Source of the DNA: Roseimaritima sp.
GTDB taxonomy: Bacteria > Planctomycetota > Planctomycetia > Pirellulales > Pirellulaceae
Length of the DNA stretch: 9,911 bases
NCBI GenBank assembly: GCA_007124075.1
Contig: SLFV01000267.1
Location: 1 to 9,911 of the forward strand
Direction: 5' to 3'
The number at the start of each line of letters is the position of its first letter. The first letter of the stretch is position 1. A program made the translations under genes and the position numbers. The notes beneath the pieces were generated by a model that ran no database searches, had not been told where the DNA came from, and worked only from the letters and a program-made list of their open reading frames with translations. Shown piece by piece: positions 1 to 8,300 of the stretch.

Positions 1-1126
1 AGCCTAATCCGCCCGTGTCACTGGTGAACGTCAAGATTGCTACCATGTCCGCGGCGTATTCATCACGAATCGCATGAATCTCGTCCATGTACCCGTCGTC
101 GGTCCCGCGCAGACGGGCCAAATCTTCATTCGAGGTATCAGCTTCCGTGTAATCGACCTCGCCCGCGTAGACCAGATTGAAACTAATCCCCAGCTCGCTG
201 TTTTCAGACACCACGTTGCTCCTGGACATCGCTGCCGCAATCGTATGATTGATGCCGCCTTCGTTAGTTGCAGCCCACGCCGCAGCGGTTGGCGTATACA
301 CAACCATAACATCGATCTGAGCGTCTTCGCTGGTCAGGCGTGGCTCCGGGTCACGCTTCCTTTCGCCGATGGCAAGAGAAGCCGAACGCTCCGACTCCGC
401 TGCGTCAGACGCGACTGCAACAAAACTGCCGGTGACGTCTGTAGTATCCTCGGCAATCACTGGCGAGGAACTAGGTAACCCCTGTTGAGAAACGGGATGG
501 ATCTGTACCATCAGCGGCGTTTGCAAATCGGGGTGCAGGCGAGTCACGAAGCTCTGCCCTAAGTCGGGAATGTCAACGTTTACAAAATAGCTATCCTCCG
601 AAATCACAATGAATCCGTAAGCAAAGTCGTAATCGCGCAGCTTTGCGGTCAGCGTGCTGACTCCATTTACGTCCACGGTGAGGTTTTGCACGACACCGAC
701 AAACTCCAGCCCTTCGAAAAGGTCGAAAGCAATCGTATCATTGACACGCACATCGGCCGCTGCTCGCAATTCGGGATGCAAGGAAAAGGGTCGGACTTGA
801 TTGGCGGGTAAGTCAAGACTTAGATCTTCGTGCCTGAGTGGAATGAATAACTGATCAAGGGTTTGATCATCGTTAAGCAAAAAATGACGTGACTGATCAT
901 TGACCACCGCGACGGCCTCGATTCCAACCTCCCGTCGAGAAAAGTCCTCAGACGCAGACGCCGGGCTATCCACCAATGGCAGTGCTGATAGTACGCGACG
1001 ATCTTCGAGCGATTCGACCAGCAATTTCCGAAATCTCATCCGCGAACTCGTACGTTGGCGGACGATTGCTTCAGATGTGCCGTGGCGCGAAGCGGAAACG
1101 ATGCGGGAGCAGTCTCTTCGTTGCAT
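1..1126 (-). CDS. Reprolysin-like zinc metalloprotease with planctomycete LEPR-xLL-type N-terminus (3' part outside window)
   Basis: Only the first 375 residues are in the window; the frame is open to the left edge. Reading from ATG at 1126, residues 38-48 are ESLEDRRVLSA, a variant of the LEPR-xLL motif found near the start of many large exported planctomycete proteins. Residues about 80-215 look like the propeptide of bacterial reprolysin-type (M12B-like) proteases. The catalytic domain begins near residue 270 (IDVMVVYTPTAAAW) and continues through MDEIHAIRDEYAADMVAILTF, the usual stretch before the zinc site. The HExxHxxGxxH motif must lie beyond the edge and was not seen, so activity is inferred. 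An in-frame TAA about 140 bp upstream, with no ATG between, supports ATG 1126. ATG 1039 (Met30, MRFRKLLVESLED) is a plausible alternative that puts the motif nearer the N-terminus. No clear Shine-Dalgarno is seen. The likely role is a secreted or surface protease matured by propeptide removal. Confidence 0.85.
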   Translation of the reverse strand, partial: MQRRDCSRIVSASRHGTSEAIVRQRTSSRMRFRKLLVESLEDRRVLSALPLVDSPASASEDFSRREVGIEAVAVVNDQSRHFLLNDDQTLDQLFIPLRHEDLSLDLPANQVRPFSLHPELRAAADVRVNDTIAFDLFEGLEFVGVVQNLTVDVNGVSTLTAKLRDYDFAYGFIVISEDSYFVNVDIPDLGQSFVTRLHPDLQTPLMVQIHPVSQQGLPSSSPVIAEDTTDVTGSFVAVASDAAESERSASLAIGERKRDPEPRLTSEDAQIDVMVVYTPTAAAWAATNEGGINHTIAAAMSRSNVVSENSELGISFNLVYAGEVDYTEADTSNEDLARLRGTDDGYMDEIHAIRDEYAADMVAILTFTSDTGGLG

Positions 1127-1403
1127 TTTCTTAAACAACCCACTTTCGTGTACAAATCCTGTCAAGATCAGTCGGAGCCATTGGACCCACCAAGGAAAAC
1201 CACCCTCCCGGACGGTAACGACCCCGGAAGCATGATATGCGGTCCGAACAGCGGCAACAACCAGTTAGGGACGCGAGATCAATCACTGATGGATTTCGTT
1301 TCTCTCTCTCTCAAGATCTCTCTCTGCTGTTGCGCTGCGGAGGGACAGGCGAAACGGTCCGCTATTGACCTTGCATTGCCTAGCGCCACTATCCGGCCCA
1401 ACT
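1127..1403. other. Intergenic region between transporter and metalloprotease genes
   Basis: These 277 bp separate the transporter stop from the protease start. No convincing gene is seen on either strand. The protease frame is open upstream for about 46 codons to an in-frame TAA but offers no ATG. A perfect TTGACA lies on the minus strand at 1165-1160, only 33 bp before the protease ATG, with no acceptable -10 box at 16-18 bp, so I do not call a promoter. No GC-rich hairpin followed by a T-run was found after the transporter stop. The main distinctive content is the TC-rich tract described separately. Confidence 0.5.
1301..1325. repeat. Interrupted (TC)n / (GA)n dinucleotide tract
   Basis: Six TC units at 1301-1312 are followed by AAGA and then TCTCTCTCT at 1317-1325. 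On the transcribed (minus) strand this is a purine tract of GA repeats broken by TCTT. It lies in the gap about 175 bp upstream of the metalloprotease start. Such tracts are prone to slipped-strand length change; whether this one varies or affects expression is unknown. Confidence 0.7.
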
Positions 1404-2279
1404 TCAGGATTCGGATGCCAGCGCCAAAGTCACCGCTGCGGTCAGCATCACCGCACCAAGAGCACGTTGGCCGATCTGTCGACCACTCAGTTCGGCTTCC
1501 GCACCACCCCAGGTTCGAGCCACAGCCCAGGCCAAGAGGACGCCCCACAGCCCACGCAAGGCAAACACAATATTGACACGAGTCGCATCGCCAAACATCG
1601 CCAGAGTGAACACGATCCCAAGCGACTGCAGTGCGATGCAGCCAGCCCCGGGAAATAGCAAACCCGCGATGCGAGGTCGGCGTAGTTTCTCCCATTGCAC
1701 CCTAGGAACCAGGAACAACGATCCCAAGGCCACGGTCCAGAATACAAGTGGTAACAACCGGCCAGTGCCCCACACGGGGCTCCAACGTTGCACCAGGACG
1801 TCAAACGTGGCGTACATGGCGGCAGCCGCCGTCGCCAAGGATAAGGTAAACCACACATGACGACGCGTTCCTTGGCCGGTGCCCTGGATCGTGGCAATAC
1901 CACAAAATGCCAAACCCGCTGCGATCCACAATGTTGTCGGCAGTGGCTCCGCCCAAACCCAAGCCAGCAACAGTGGTACAAAGACAACCTTAATTCCAAA
2001 AACGGGTGTGGCCAGCGACACGTCGCCTCGTTGCACGGCAATGAAAGTCAACGATAACCCTAAAAGATACAAACACGCCAGGACTGCTGGCTGCCACAGC
2101 AGACCAGGTTTTACGGGCTCACCCCCCAACATCCACAATGCGGAAAACAGCAGTCCGCAGAAAACGTTGGACAAAAACAAAGTCGTCAGCGAACGCACGC
2201 CATCGTTTGCTGTACGCTTTATCAGCAGCAGCCCAGTCACAAACAACAGACTGGACAAGAAGGGAAGAATCAAATGCAT
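1404..2279 (-). CDS. EamA/DMT-superfamily inner-membrane transporter
   Basis: The 291-residue protein has the size and layout of the drug/metabolite transporter superfamily, EamA family. About ten hydrophobic segments are visible, roughly at residues 4-21, 31-51, 64-82, 88-109, 115-131, 144-163, 173-192, 204-229, 234-255 and 271-288, arranged as two EamA halves. The first half ends with the typical pattern GDVSLATPVFGIKVVFVPLL, an acidic residue after helix 4 (AEPLP), and a short helix 5. The second half repeats it (RVNIVFALRGLWGVLLAWAV). Members move small metabolites, amino acids or their analogues across the inner membrane; the substrate cannot be told from sequence. ATG 2279 is the only ATG in the frame after an upstream TGA about 36 codons earlier, although the ribosome site (AACGAG directly before it) is poor. 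It follows the PQQ-like gene after 137 bp, so co-transcription is possible but unproven. Confidence 0.93.
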   Translation of the reverse strand: MHLILPFLSSLLFVTGLLLIKRTANDGVRSLTTLFLSNVFCGLLFSALWMLGGEPVKPGLLWQPAVLACLYLLGLSLTFIAVQRGDVSLATPVFGIKVVFVPLLLAWVWAEPLPTTLWIAAGLAFCGIATIQGTGQGTRRHVWFTLSLATAAAAMYATFDVLVQRWSPVWGTGRLLPLVFWTVALGSLFLVPRVQWEKLRRPRIAGLLFPGAGCIALQSLGIVFTLAMFGDATRVNIVFALRGLWGVLLAWAVARTWGGAEAELSGRQIGQRALGAVMLTAAVTLALASES

Positions 2280-2416
2280 CTCGTTGCCCGCTGGCTCCCA
2301 CCGCCACTGAATTGATCGGCTTGATCGATCCTTGACTGCCCCAAAAAAGTCGTGCCATTCCTGCGGGTCGATAACGGCTCGAAATCATGACCGCAATGCG
2401 TCTGCTGCACCCTTTC
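2280..2416. other. Intergenic region with 9-bp direct repeat
   Basis: This 137 bp gap lies between the PQQ-like gene and the transporter. It contains a tandem 9-bp direct repeat on the plus strand at 2312-2329 (TTGATCGGC then TTGATCGAT), 33-50 bp before the transporter start. I see no promoter hexamers with proper spacing and no intrinsic terminator. The transporter frame is open through most of the gap but has no start codon there. Confidence 0.45.
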
Positions 2417-3733
2417 CTACTCGGAAACTTTTATCAATGCGTTGCCGACGCGAATCAGAAAAGCATCGGGACTGACGGCCGCCCCGTACAGCGTTGGCTT
2501 GGCAAACATCGCTGCCGCACGTCTTCGCTCTGCGGTCGTTTCTTCCCCCAGCGGAGCCTCCGCAGGCAAGGTATCCGCATTCCAGGTTTGGTTTTCAGCC
2601 AACACCTTGAAAGACCTACCCGCGGCCAGGACGGTCACCGTGCCTTCCTTGCCAAACAAGTAGATCCGGTCACCGACTGCGAAGGGGGTCGCCCAACACG
2701 CTTGACTGGTTCGTTCGGCATAAACCTTGTCACCAGTCGCCGCGTCAAAGGCAAACACAACGCCAGCCCGATTGATCCAGTATGCCAGTCCCTCGTGAAC
2801 AATCGGCGAGGCCCAAGTCGGCGTCGCACCTTCAGCGACCCACTGTTTGACCATTTCGTAACGACCATCGATTTGTTGAATCCGCATCAGACAGTTGGAA
2901 TCGGCGGCCGGTCCCGCGTTTTCTCCGCTGCGTCCTGGCGAAGCACCGACCAGGAAACTCCCGTCACCCAAGTCAATCGGAGTGGTGCCGGTGTTTCCGC
3001 CGATATCGTCAAATTCCGCCAGGATAGCTCCCGTCAACGCGTCGTACATATCAATCGATCCGCCGGAGCTGACAACGATCAGCGGACGGTCGGAAAACCA
3101 GACCACCGCGGGCGAACTCCAACTGCGCCGTGGTGTCCGGTTGGCCTTCCAAGCAATATTTCCTGATTGTTTCTCCAATGCCAATAACGCACTGGGGCCA
3201 TCATGTTCCAACAGCACGTACACCTGCGATTCTGTCTGACAAAGCGAAGCCCCAAGGCCGAATTCGGCAGTTAAAGGCCCCTGTGAACGCCCCAGATCTT
3301 GTTCCCACAGCAAATCGCCGTCGTGGGAGTAGGCGGCACACTGTCCGCTTTCAAACAGCACGACGACCAATGCGTCATCAACCACCGGGGTGGGGGCAGC
3401 GCGACTGACGTAGTAGCTGTTTTGCACAGGACTGGAATTCCGCAGCGTTTGACGCCACACTTCCTTTCCCGTGGCAAGCTCGCAACAAACGGTGTGATAC
3501 GTATCCTTTTGCGGACCTTCCACCGAGGTAACGAAAACGCGATCGCCCCAGAGAACCGGACTGGACTGACCGTGCCCCGGCAGTTGGCGTACCCAAGCCA
3601 CCCCACTTTCTGGTGACCATTGCAGCGGCAGATCTTGGACATTCCGTGCCCCCGCGCCAGCTCCTAAAAACCCCGGCCAGTTGCCGTTGATAATGCACAG
3701 CAGCAACACAAGCACAAACGTGGCGAACGACAT
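2417..3733 (-). CDS. Secreted PQQ-like beta-propeller repeat protein (BamB-like fold)
   Basis: The 438-residue protein starts with a hydrophobic signal-like segment (residues about 3-16) followed by NWPGFLG, the WPGF-type opening common in planctomycete PQQ-like propeller proteins. Repeated blade strands follow: SSPVLWGDRVFVTS (57-70), APTPVVDDALVVVLF (113-127), QVYVLLEHDGPSALLALEKQSG (170-191), SSPAVVWFSDRPLIVVS (206-222), ASPIVHEGLAYWI (308-320) and ATPFAVGDRIYLF (348-360). Each has the hydrophobic strand, turn and xAxDxxTGxxxW-like closing pattern, e.g. AFDAATGDKVYAE at 328-340. Seven or eight blades are likely. A charged insert (about 388-408) precedes the last strand. No catalytic residues or PQQ ligands can be assigned, so a scaffold or binding role is as likely as an enzyme. 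The ATG is preceded by AAGG with 9-nt spacing, an acceptable Shine-Dalgarno. It lies 276 bp downstream of the FAD oxidoreductase. Confidence 0.92.
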   Translation of the reverse strand: MSFATFVLVLLLCIINGNWPGFLGAGAGARNVQDLPLQWSPESGVAWVRQLPGHGQSSPVLWGDRVFVTSVEGPQKDTYHTVCCELATGKEVWRQTLRNSSPVQNSYYVSRAAPTPVVDDALVVVLFESGQCAAYSHDGDLLWEQDLGRSQGPLTAEFGLGASLCQTESQVYVLLEHDGPSALLALEKQSGNIAWKANRTPRRSWSSPAVVWFSDRPLIVVSSGGSIDMYDALTGAILAEFDDIGGNTGTTPIDLGDGSFLVGASPGRSGENAGPAADSNCLMRIQQIDGRYEMVKQWVAEGATPTWASPIVHEGLAYWINRAGVVFAFDAATGDKVYAERTSQACWATPFAVGDRIYLFGKEGTVTVLAAGRSFKVLAENQTWNADTLPAEAPLGEETTAERRRAAAMFAKPTLYGAAVSPDAFLIRVGNALIKVSE

Positions 3734-4009
3734 GGAAGGCTACCTTGAAATCACGTTGTAAAAATAAAACAGTATCTGATGCTTCAGTGTAACCTGTATC
3801 CCCACGCGGCAGTATGGCGTCGAGACGGCGATGACCTAACAATTCTTGGGCGTAGGTCGCAGCGTCAATGCACCCGATCGTCATAATGCCCGGATGGCGT
3901 GCAAGCCCTAGCAACGCGCAATCATTGTCAGTCCTTGTGACCAATCCTCGCGGCTCCGCGCGGCAGTGGGATCGAGAAGATCTTGAACGAAGGAAATTAA
4001 ATCCGCAAG
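3734..4009. other. Intergenic region upstream of the PQQ-like gene
   Basis: This is a 276 bp gap. Its PQQ-proximal end is AT-rich (TTTTATTTTTACAA on the minus strand about 30 bp before the ATG), which would suit a promoter, but no well-spaced -35/-10 pair is visible. A small GC dyad, CGCGG-CT-CCGCG, sits at 3949-3960; its 2-nt loop and lack of a T-run argue against a terminator. One minus-strand frame is free of stops over the whole gap but uses no ATG until well inside, and its product is not recognised (see findings). Confidence 0.45.
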
Positions 4010-5251
4010 TTACTGATCTCGCATTGCTTCGTTTGCTTCGTCACGATGTTGCAACTTGGCAGCGTGGGGTGAGGGGGACGCCTTGGCATTATCGGGCAAC
4101 CCGCGAAGCAATTCGGAATCTTCCCAACACTGCCACATCCGCTCAGCAATCCCCAGGGCCATCGTCATTCCGTTGCCGCCCAAGGCGTTGACAATCCGGA
4201 CATCGGGACCAACGTCAGCAACATACAACGTATGACCGAGACGTTTTAGATAATGACCTTGCCAACGTTGCACCGGTGCAGGTGGCAAAACGAATCGCTC
4301 CCTTAACGCTTGCAAAATCATTTGGTCAATGCATTCGTCGTGAAACGGGGAAATGTCCTGCCCGTATTGATGCGAATCGCCCAGGACTAATTCTCCGGTG
4401 CGAGCCTGGGAAACCATCACGTGGATTCCAAAGCGATCCAAATCAGGCCACTGGCGGGCAATGCGCCCGCGGTAAGCATCCAAGGACCGGCACGACTGAA
4501 AGGATTCGTAATGCCGAAGTGTCAGGCCGGTGGCAAGCATCGGCCCCATGTCTTGGGCAATGGCTTCGCTCCGCAACATGTGCAATTTGCACGATACGAG
4601 TTCCACGCCGGTCATCGCAGCGGGAAACAGGTGAATCGCATCGTCCCCCTGACTGATCAGGAAACGGTCCGCCTGAATGCGGTCACCGTGGGCAGTGACC
4701 AAGGCACCGTTGCAGAAGTGCGTCACGGGGGTTTGCCAACAGATCCTGACTTCGTGTCGAGATTGCAAATGATTCGCCAGCGCCACCACCGCCTGGCGAG
4801 GATCGATGTTCAATTCCGTCTCACTGAACAGCCCGGCAATCGCATCCTGCTTGCGCACGAAACGACTGGCATCAACGACTTGCTGATGATCTAAGTAGTG
4901 AACCTGATAACCCAACCGTGGGCCCATGTCCGCAAACTCTCGCATGACGTCGGCTTCGTCGGCATCGGTCGCAACGAAGACCGCGCCGCTGCTTCGGCAA
5001 TACAATCCCGTTTCGGCGGCCAGCTCAAGCCATAACTTCCGGCCTGCCAACGCGATTTCCAACCGTGTCCCCGCCGGTTGTCCAATCGGCCAGATCATGC
5101 CGAAATTCCGAATGCTTGCTCCAAGCGGTTGCCGTGTTTTTTCCAAAACAATCACGCGGCGTCCCGTTTTTGCGGCGGCCCAAGCTTGACCCAGCCCCAC
5201 GATCCCGGCTCCGACTATCGCGACGTCATAATGAGGAGAAAGTAGTTTCAT
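4010..5251 (-). CDS. FAD-dependent oxidoreductase, TIGR03364 family (DAO superfamily)
   Basis: From the ATG at 5251 the protein has 413 residues. It opens with a Rossmann FAD site, YDVAIVGAGIVGLG (8-21), and an acidic ribose-binding end to strand 2 (VIVLEK, E37). It then shows the diagnostic ASIRNFGMIWPIGQPAG (45-61) and LWLELAAETGLY (73-84) of the TIGR03364 branch of DAO-fold oxidoreductases. The C-terminal FAD-closing segment is ALGGNGMTMALGIAER (356-371). Family members are proposed to oxidise the amine of 2-aminoethylphosphonate relatives; the exact substrate here is inferred. No signal peptide is seen, so it is probably cytoplasmic. I chose ATG 5251 because the family fold begins there. 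An in-frame ATG at 5323 adds 24 unrelated residues and lies only 6 nt after the stop of the upstream gene, so it is a real alternative with translational coupling. Neither start has a clear Shine-Dalgarno. About 25 polar residues extend the C-terminus past the fold. Confidence 0.9.
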   Translation of the reverse strand: MKLLSPHYDVAIVGAGIVGLGQAWAAAKTGRRVIVLEKTRQPLGASIRNFGMIWPIGQPAGTRLEIALAGRKLWLELAAETGLYCRSSGAVFVATDADEADVMREFADMGPRLGYQVHYLDHQQVVDASRFVRKQDAIAGLFSETELNIDPRQAVVALANHLQSRHEVRICWQTPVTHFCNGALVTAHGDRIQADRFLISQGDDAIHLFPAAMTGVELVSCKLHMLRSEAIAQDMGPMLATGLTLRHYESFQSCRSLDAYRGRIARQWPDLDRFGIHVMVSQARTGELVLGDSHQYGQDISPFHDECIDQMILQALRERFVLPPAPVQRWQGHYLKRLGHTLYVADVGPDVRIVNALGGNGMTMALGIAERMWQCWEDSELLRGLPDNAKASPSPHAAKLQHRDEANEAMRDQ

Positions 5252-5329
5252 GGTGGTGGAACAATCCAATGGGCAACCAGCTACGCCCAGCAGTCGCTTT
5301 CGTTCGGGCGGTCTATCGTGCAAATGACG

Positions 5330-8300
5330 CTAATGATCAGCCATTTCCGCCGTCAGGGCCATCACCACGGGAGCAGTGTTGTCAGGTCCCTTCAGCAATT
5401 CAATTTCATGAATCGGCGTGTCTCTCGAGGGATGGACGACGAGGTAACGGAGTTGCCTTCCATGAAGATCAAACGCAAACTGCGAGTCTGGCACGTCAAC
5501 CCGCCGAATATAATCGGCTAGGTGTCTCCCGTTTCGCAACTCATGGTCCTCGCGCTGCCCATCCTGAAAATGGAAACGAACGATCATTGATACTGAACCG
5601 GGTTGACCATACGGGCTGCCCCAACCTGAGACGCCACCCAAGACATGCAGCGCGGCAATCTTCCCATCGATCGGCACGCGCACACGACGTGGCAAACGAC
5701 GCACCAATTCACTGTTGGGGCTCCGCAGAACGATCGCATTGGCGACCATGCCTGCGCGAGGATCGATCAGTTGAAATGGAACCCCCGCAAATGTTCGGGG
5801 TGACCAATCGCCAAAGTCCAACCGTTCCGCCGTGGCGTTGCGATCGTAAAACATTCCTCGGTCGCTGGAGACCGTTGCCACACGACTGAGGTCCAACGGA
5901 ACGAATCGCCCCCGCTGAGTGAGAAATTCCAGCAAATCACTCATCTCCTCTGGCTTCATGGCTGATTCAAAACCTTCAGGCATGATCGATTTCGGCGACA
6001 TTTCAAATTCCTCGATATCTTCTCGCAAAAGACTTTGTCGTCTTCCCTCCGTATCAAACAGCTCGATTGCAGTCTTCGATTCCGATGCCAACATCCCAGT
6101 CAAAACAACACCATCGACCGTCAAGACACTGTACGCGCGAAAATTCCCTTCCACACTTCGACTGGGGTCAAGAATGTGAATCAACAACTCCTCCTTCGGG
6201 TGCACCGCCATGCCCGTCAAATCAGGTCCGATCGCCACCCCCTCCCCGCTATGGACATGGCATTTCGCACAGTGGGTTTTGTAAACCAATTTGCCCTTGG
6301 CAGGATCGCCCGACTGTTTGGTCAGGTACATCCACTGGTCCAAAACCTGCTGTCGGTCGGCGCTGGGCAACATGCCCCCCGATTCCAACAACCGGTTGGC
6401 CAACTCATGAATCTCGCGGTCTGCATGACCACGAAGGGCTTGCTGTTGATCCAGGGCAAGTTCGGCAAGCGACAGCTTCCCGGCCTCCGCGGCCCGCAGC
6501 AGGGCACGCGTTGCAGCGGGCCGAGCGAGCAGCAAACCAACCGCAGCCTTTTTTACCGTTGGTGTCATTGCCGCGAACCGCTCGACCACCAAAGGGCCCA
6601 CGTTCTCGGCTCGGCTCAGTGCCAAAGCATCCAAAATGCCGACCACAACACCGGGGGCCGTTCGCGGATGGACTTCTTCCAGCAGAGCCGCAACGATGCC
6701 GGGGTCTTCAGCGCGAAATTCTAACGCTTGCCGTGCTGCGGTGCTTCGCTGATCCTCCTGGAGCTCCACATCGCTGACTTGGCCCAGCAGTGTTGCGACG
6801 ATCTGATCGCCATATTCGCCAAACCGTTCGCTTCCCCATGCCGTGGCCAGCTTGATTAAAACCCCCTTCGACCCCAGAGGTAAACGCTGCAAAATGGAAT
6901 CCAGACGTTCCTCCTGCATGGCCGTCAGTCTAACCGATCTATCCTCTGAAAAGCCTTGACTGAGGCCTTGCAGGATCGCCTCGACCAAGGGCAGCGGAGC
7001 GTCCGCCAGCATTGCCAACAACTCCGGTGCCTCTGCAGTTTGCTCCCCACGCGCGTAATGATTGGCAGTTCGCCGAGCAATCTCCACGGTCACGTCAGGA
7101 AGCGCCCGCAGATCGGCTAGGGAATTCAAAAAGTCGACATCATTGTGTGCGGCCGCACTCGTCACCGCATCGGGCAACCAGCGATCCGCCATTGCCGCTG
7201 GGTTGCTGGCCAGTCTGCTGACCAATACAGCACTTGTTGGACTGGGTGGCAAATCGACCAACGCCAGCACCGCCGCCAATCGCACCAGCCAATCACGGTC
7301 GTCAATCAATCCCGCTTGTTCGATCGCGGCTACCGAACGATCATCGTGCGGCAGAACCTGAACCGCGTTGCGGCGGACTCCGGCCGAAGGATGTGAAAGC
7401 GCAGCGTAGACGGCCAAGGCAGCTTCACTGTCCGCCTGCTGCAGCAAACCTAACCCCTGCAACGTCCACAACGCGTGGATCGCAGCCACGTTTAGGCCGA
7501 TTTCGTCGACATGATCATCCTTCAATAATGCAATCAGTTCCGGTGCAATCGCTGTATCACCGGCCTCCACCAACAACCGCTGCGCGTGCTTTCGAACCAG
7601 CATCGTCGGATGCGACAGCGCAGCGATTCGCTGACGGCTATCTGCTTGCTGCAAATCGGGGACAACGACAGGCGTGTAGCTGTTGGGTACCACGCGGTAA
7701 ATTCGACCGTGTTTTTTGTCCCGTAAATCAGTCTCGTAGGCCCGCCCCTTGCCGGTGGTGAACCCCTGTGGCGTCGGATTGTGCTGGATGATGTAGTTGT
7801 ACCAATCGATCACCCATACGTTTCCATCTGGACCCACCTCGGCCATGATCGGGGCTGTCCACTCGTCATCGCTGGCCAGCAAGTTGAAAGGACTGGTGGA
7901 TGTAAAATCGGTGCCGCGACGTTCCAAGACAAACGTACCGACCAGATGCCCCGTGGGGCCGTTAACGAACGCGGTTCGGTTCCAGTACTCGCGCGGGTAG
8001 CTTCTGGCAGTGTACAGGGCATGCCCTGCGGCGGCAGTGTATCCCCCATGATGGTCGACCTGGCGAACTTTATCGGTAATCGGACGAAATTGATTCGTAT
8101 CGGCGATCGAGGAAAGCGTCAGTGACGGTGTCCAACCGCGAACGCGTTCATAGTAGCGATTAGGGATCGGCATGTAGATACTTGGGTTGCCGTTGGCGGT
8201 CGAACCAAAAACAAGCCCTTCCTCGCTGATCCCCAGCCCCCACGTGTTGTTGTTGGTAGAGCGGATAAATTCGACCTCCGAGCCGTCCGGTTTCATCCGG

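Noticed and set aside
852..899. Three TGATCA sites within 48 bp, two of them forming an inverted repeat
   Set aside because: They lie inside the metalloprotease coding frame and arise from codons for repeated Asn/Asp-Asp-Gln motifs (NDQ, DDQ, LDQ), so no regulatory role is needed.
1160..1165. Perfect TTGACA (-35-like) on the minus strand before the metalloprotease
   Set aside because: No -10-like hexamer occurs at a 16-18 bp spacing (the bases there read TGGGTT), and the site is only 33 bp from the start codon.
2387..3166. Plus-strand open frame (259 codons) opposite the PQQ-like gene
   Set aside because: The opposite strand carries a clear beta-propeller protein in a different frame; the plus-strand translation has no family features.
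3949..3960. CGCGG-CT-CCGCG dyad downstream of the FAD oxidoreductase as a terminator
   Set aside because: The loop is two bases, the stem is five base pairs and no T-run follows on the minus strand.
5065..5889. Long plus-strand open frame (274 codons) opposite the FAD and heme-protein genes
   Set aside because: It crosses the boundary of two well-supported minus-strand genes, its product is Arg/Pro/Ser-rich low-complexity sequence with no recognisable domain, and it is explained as an antisense shadow.
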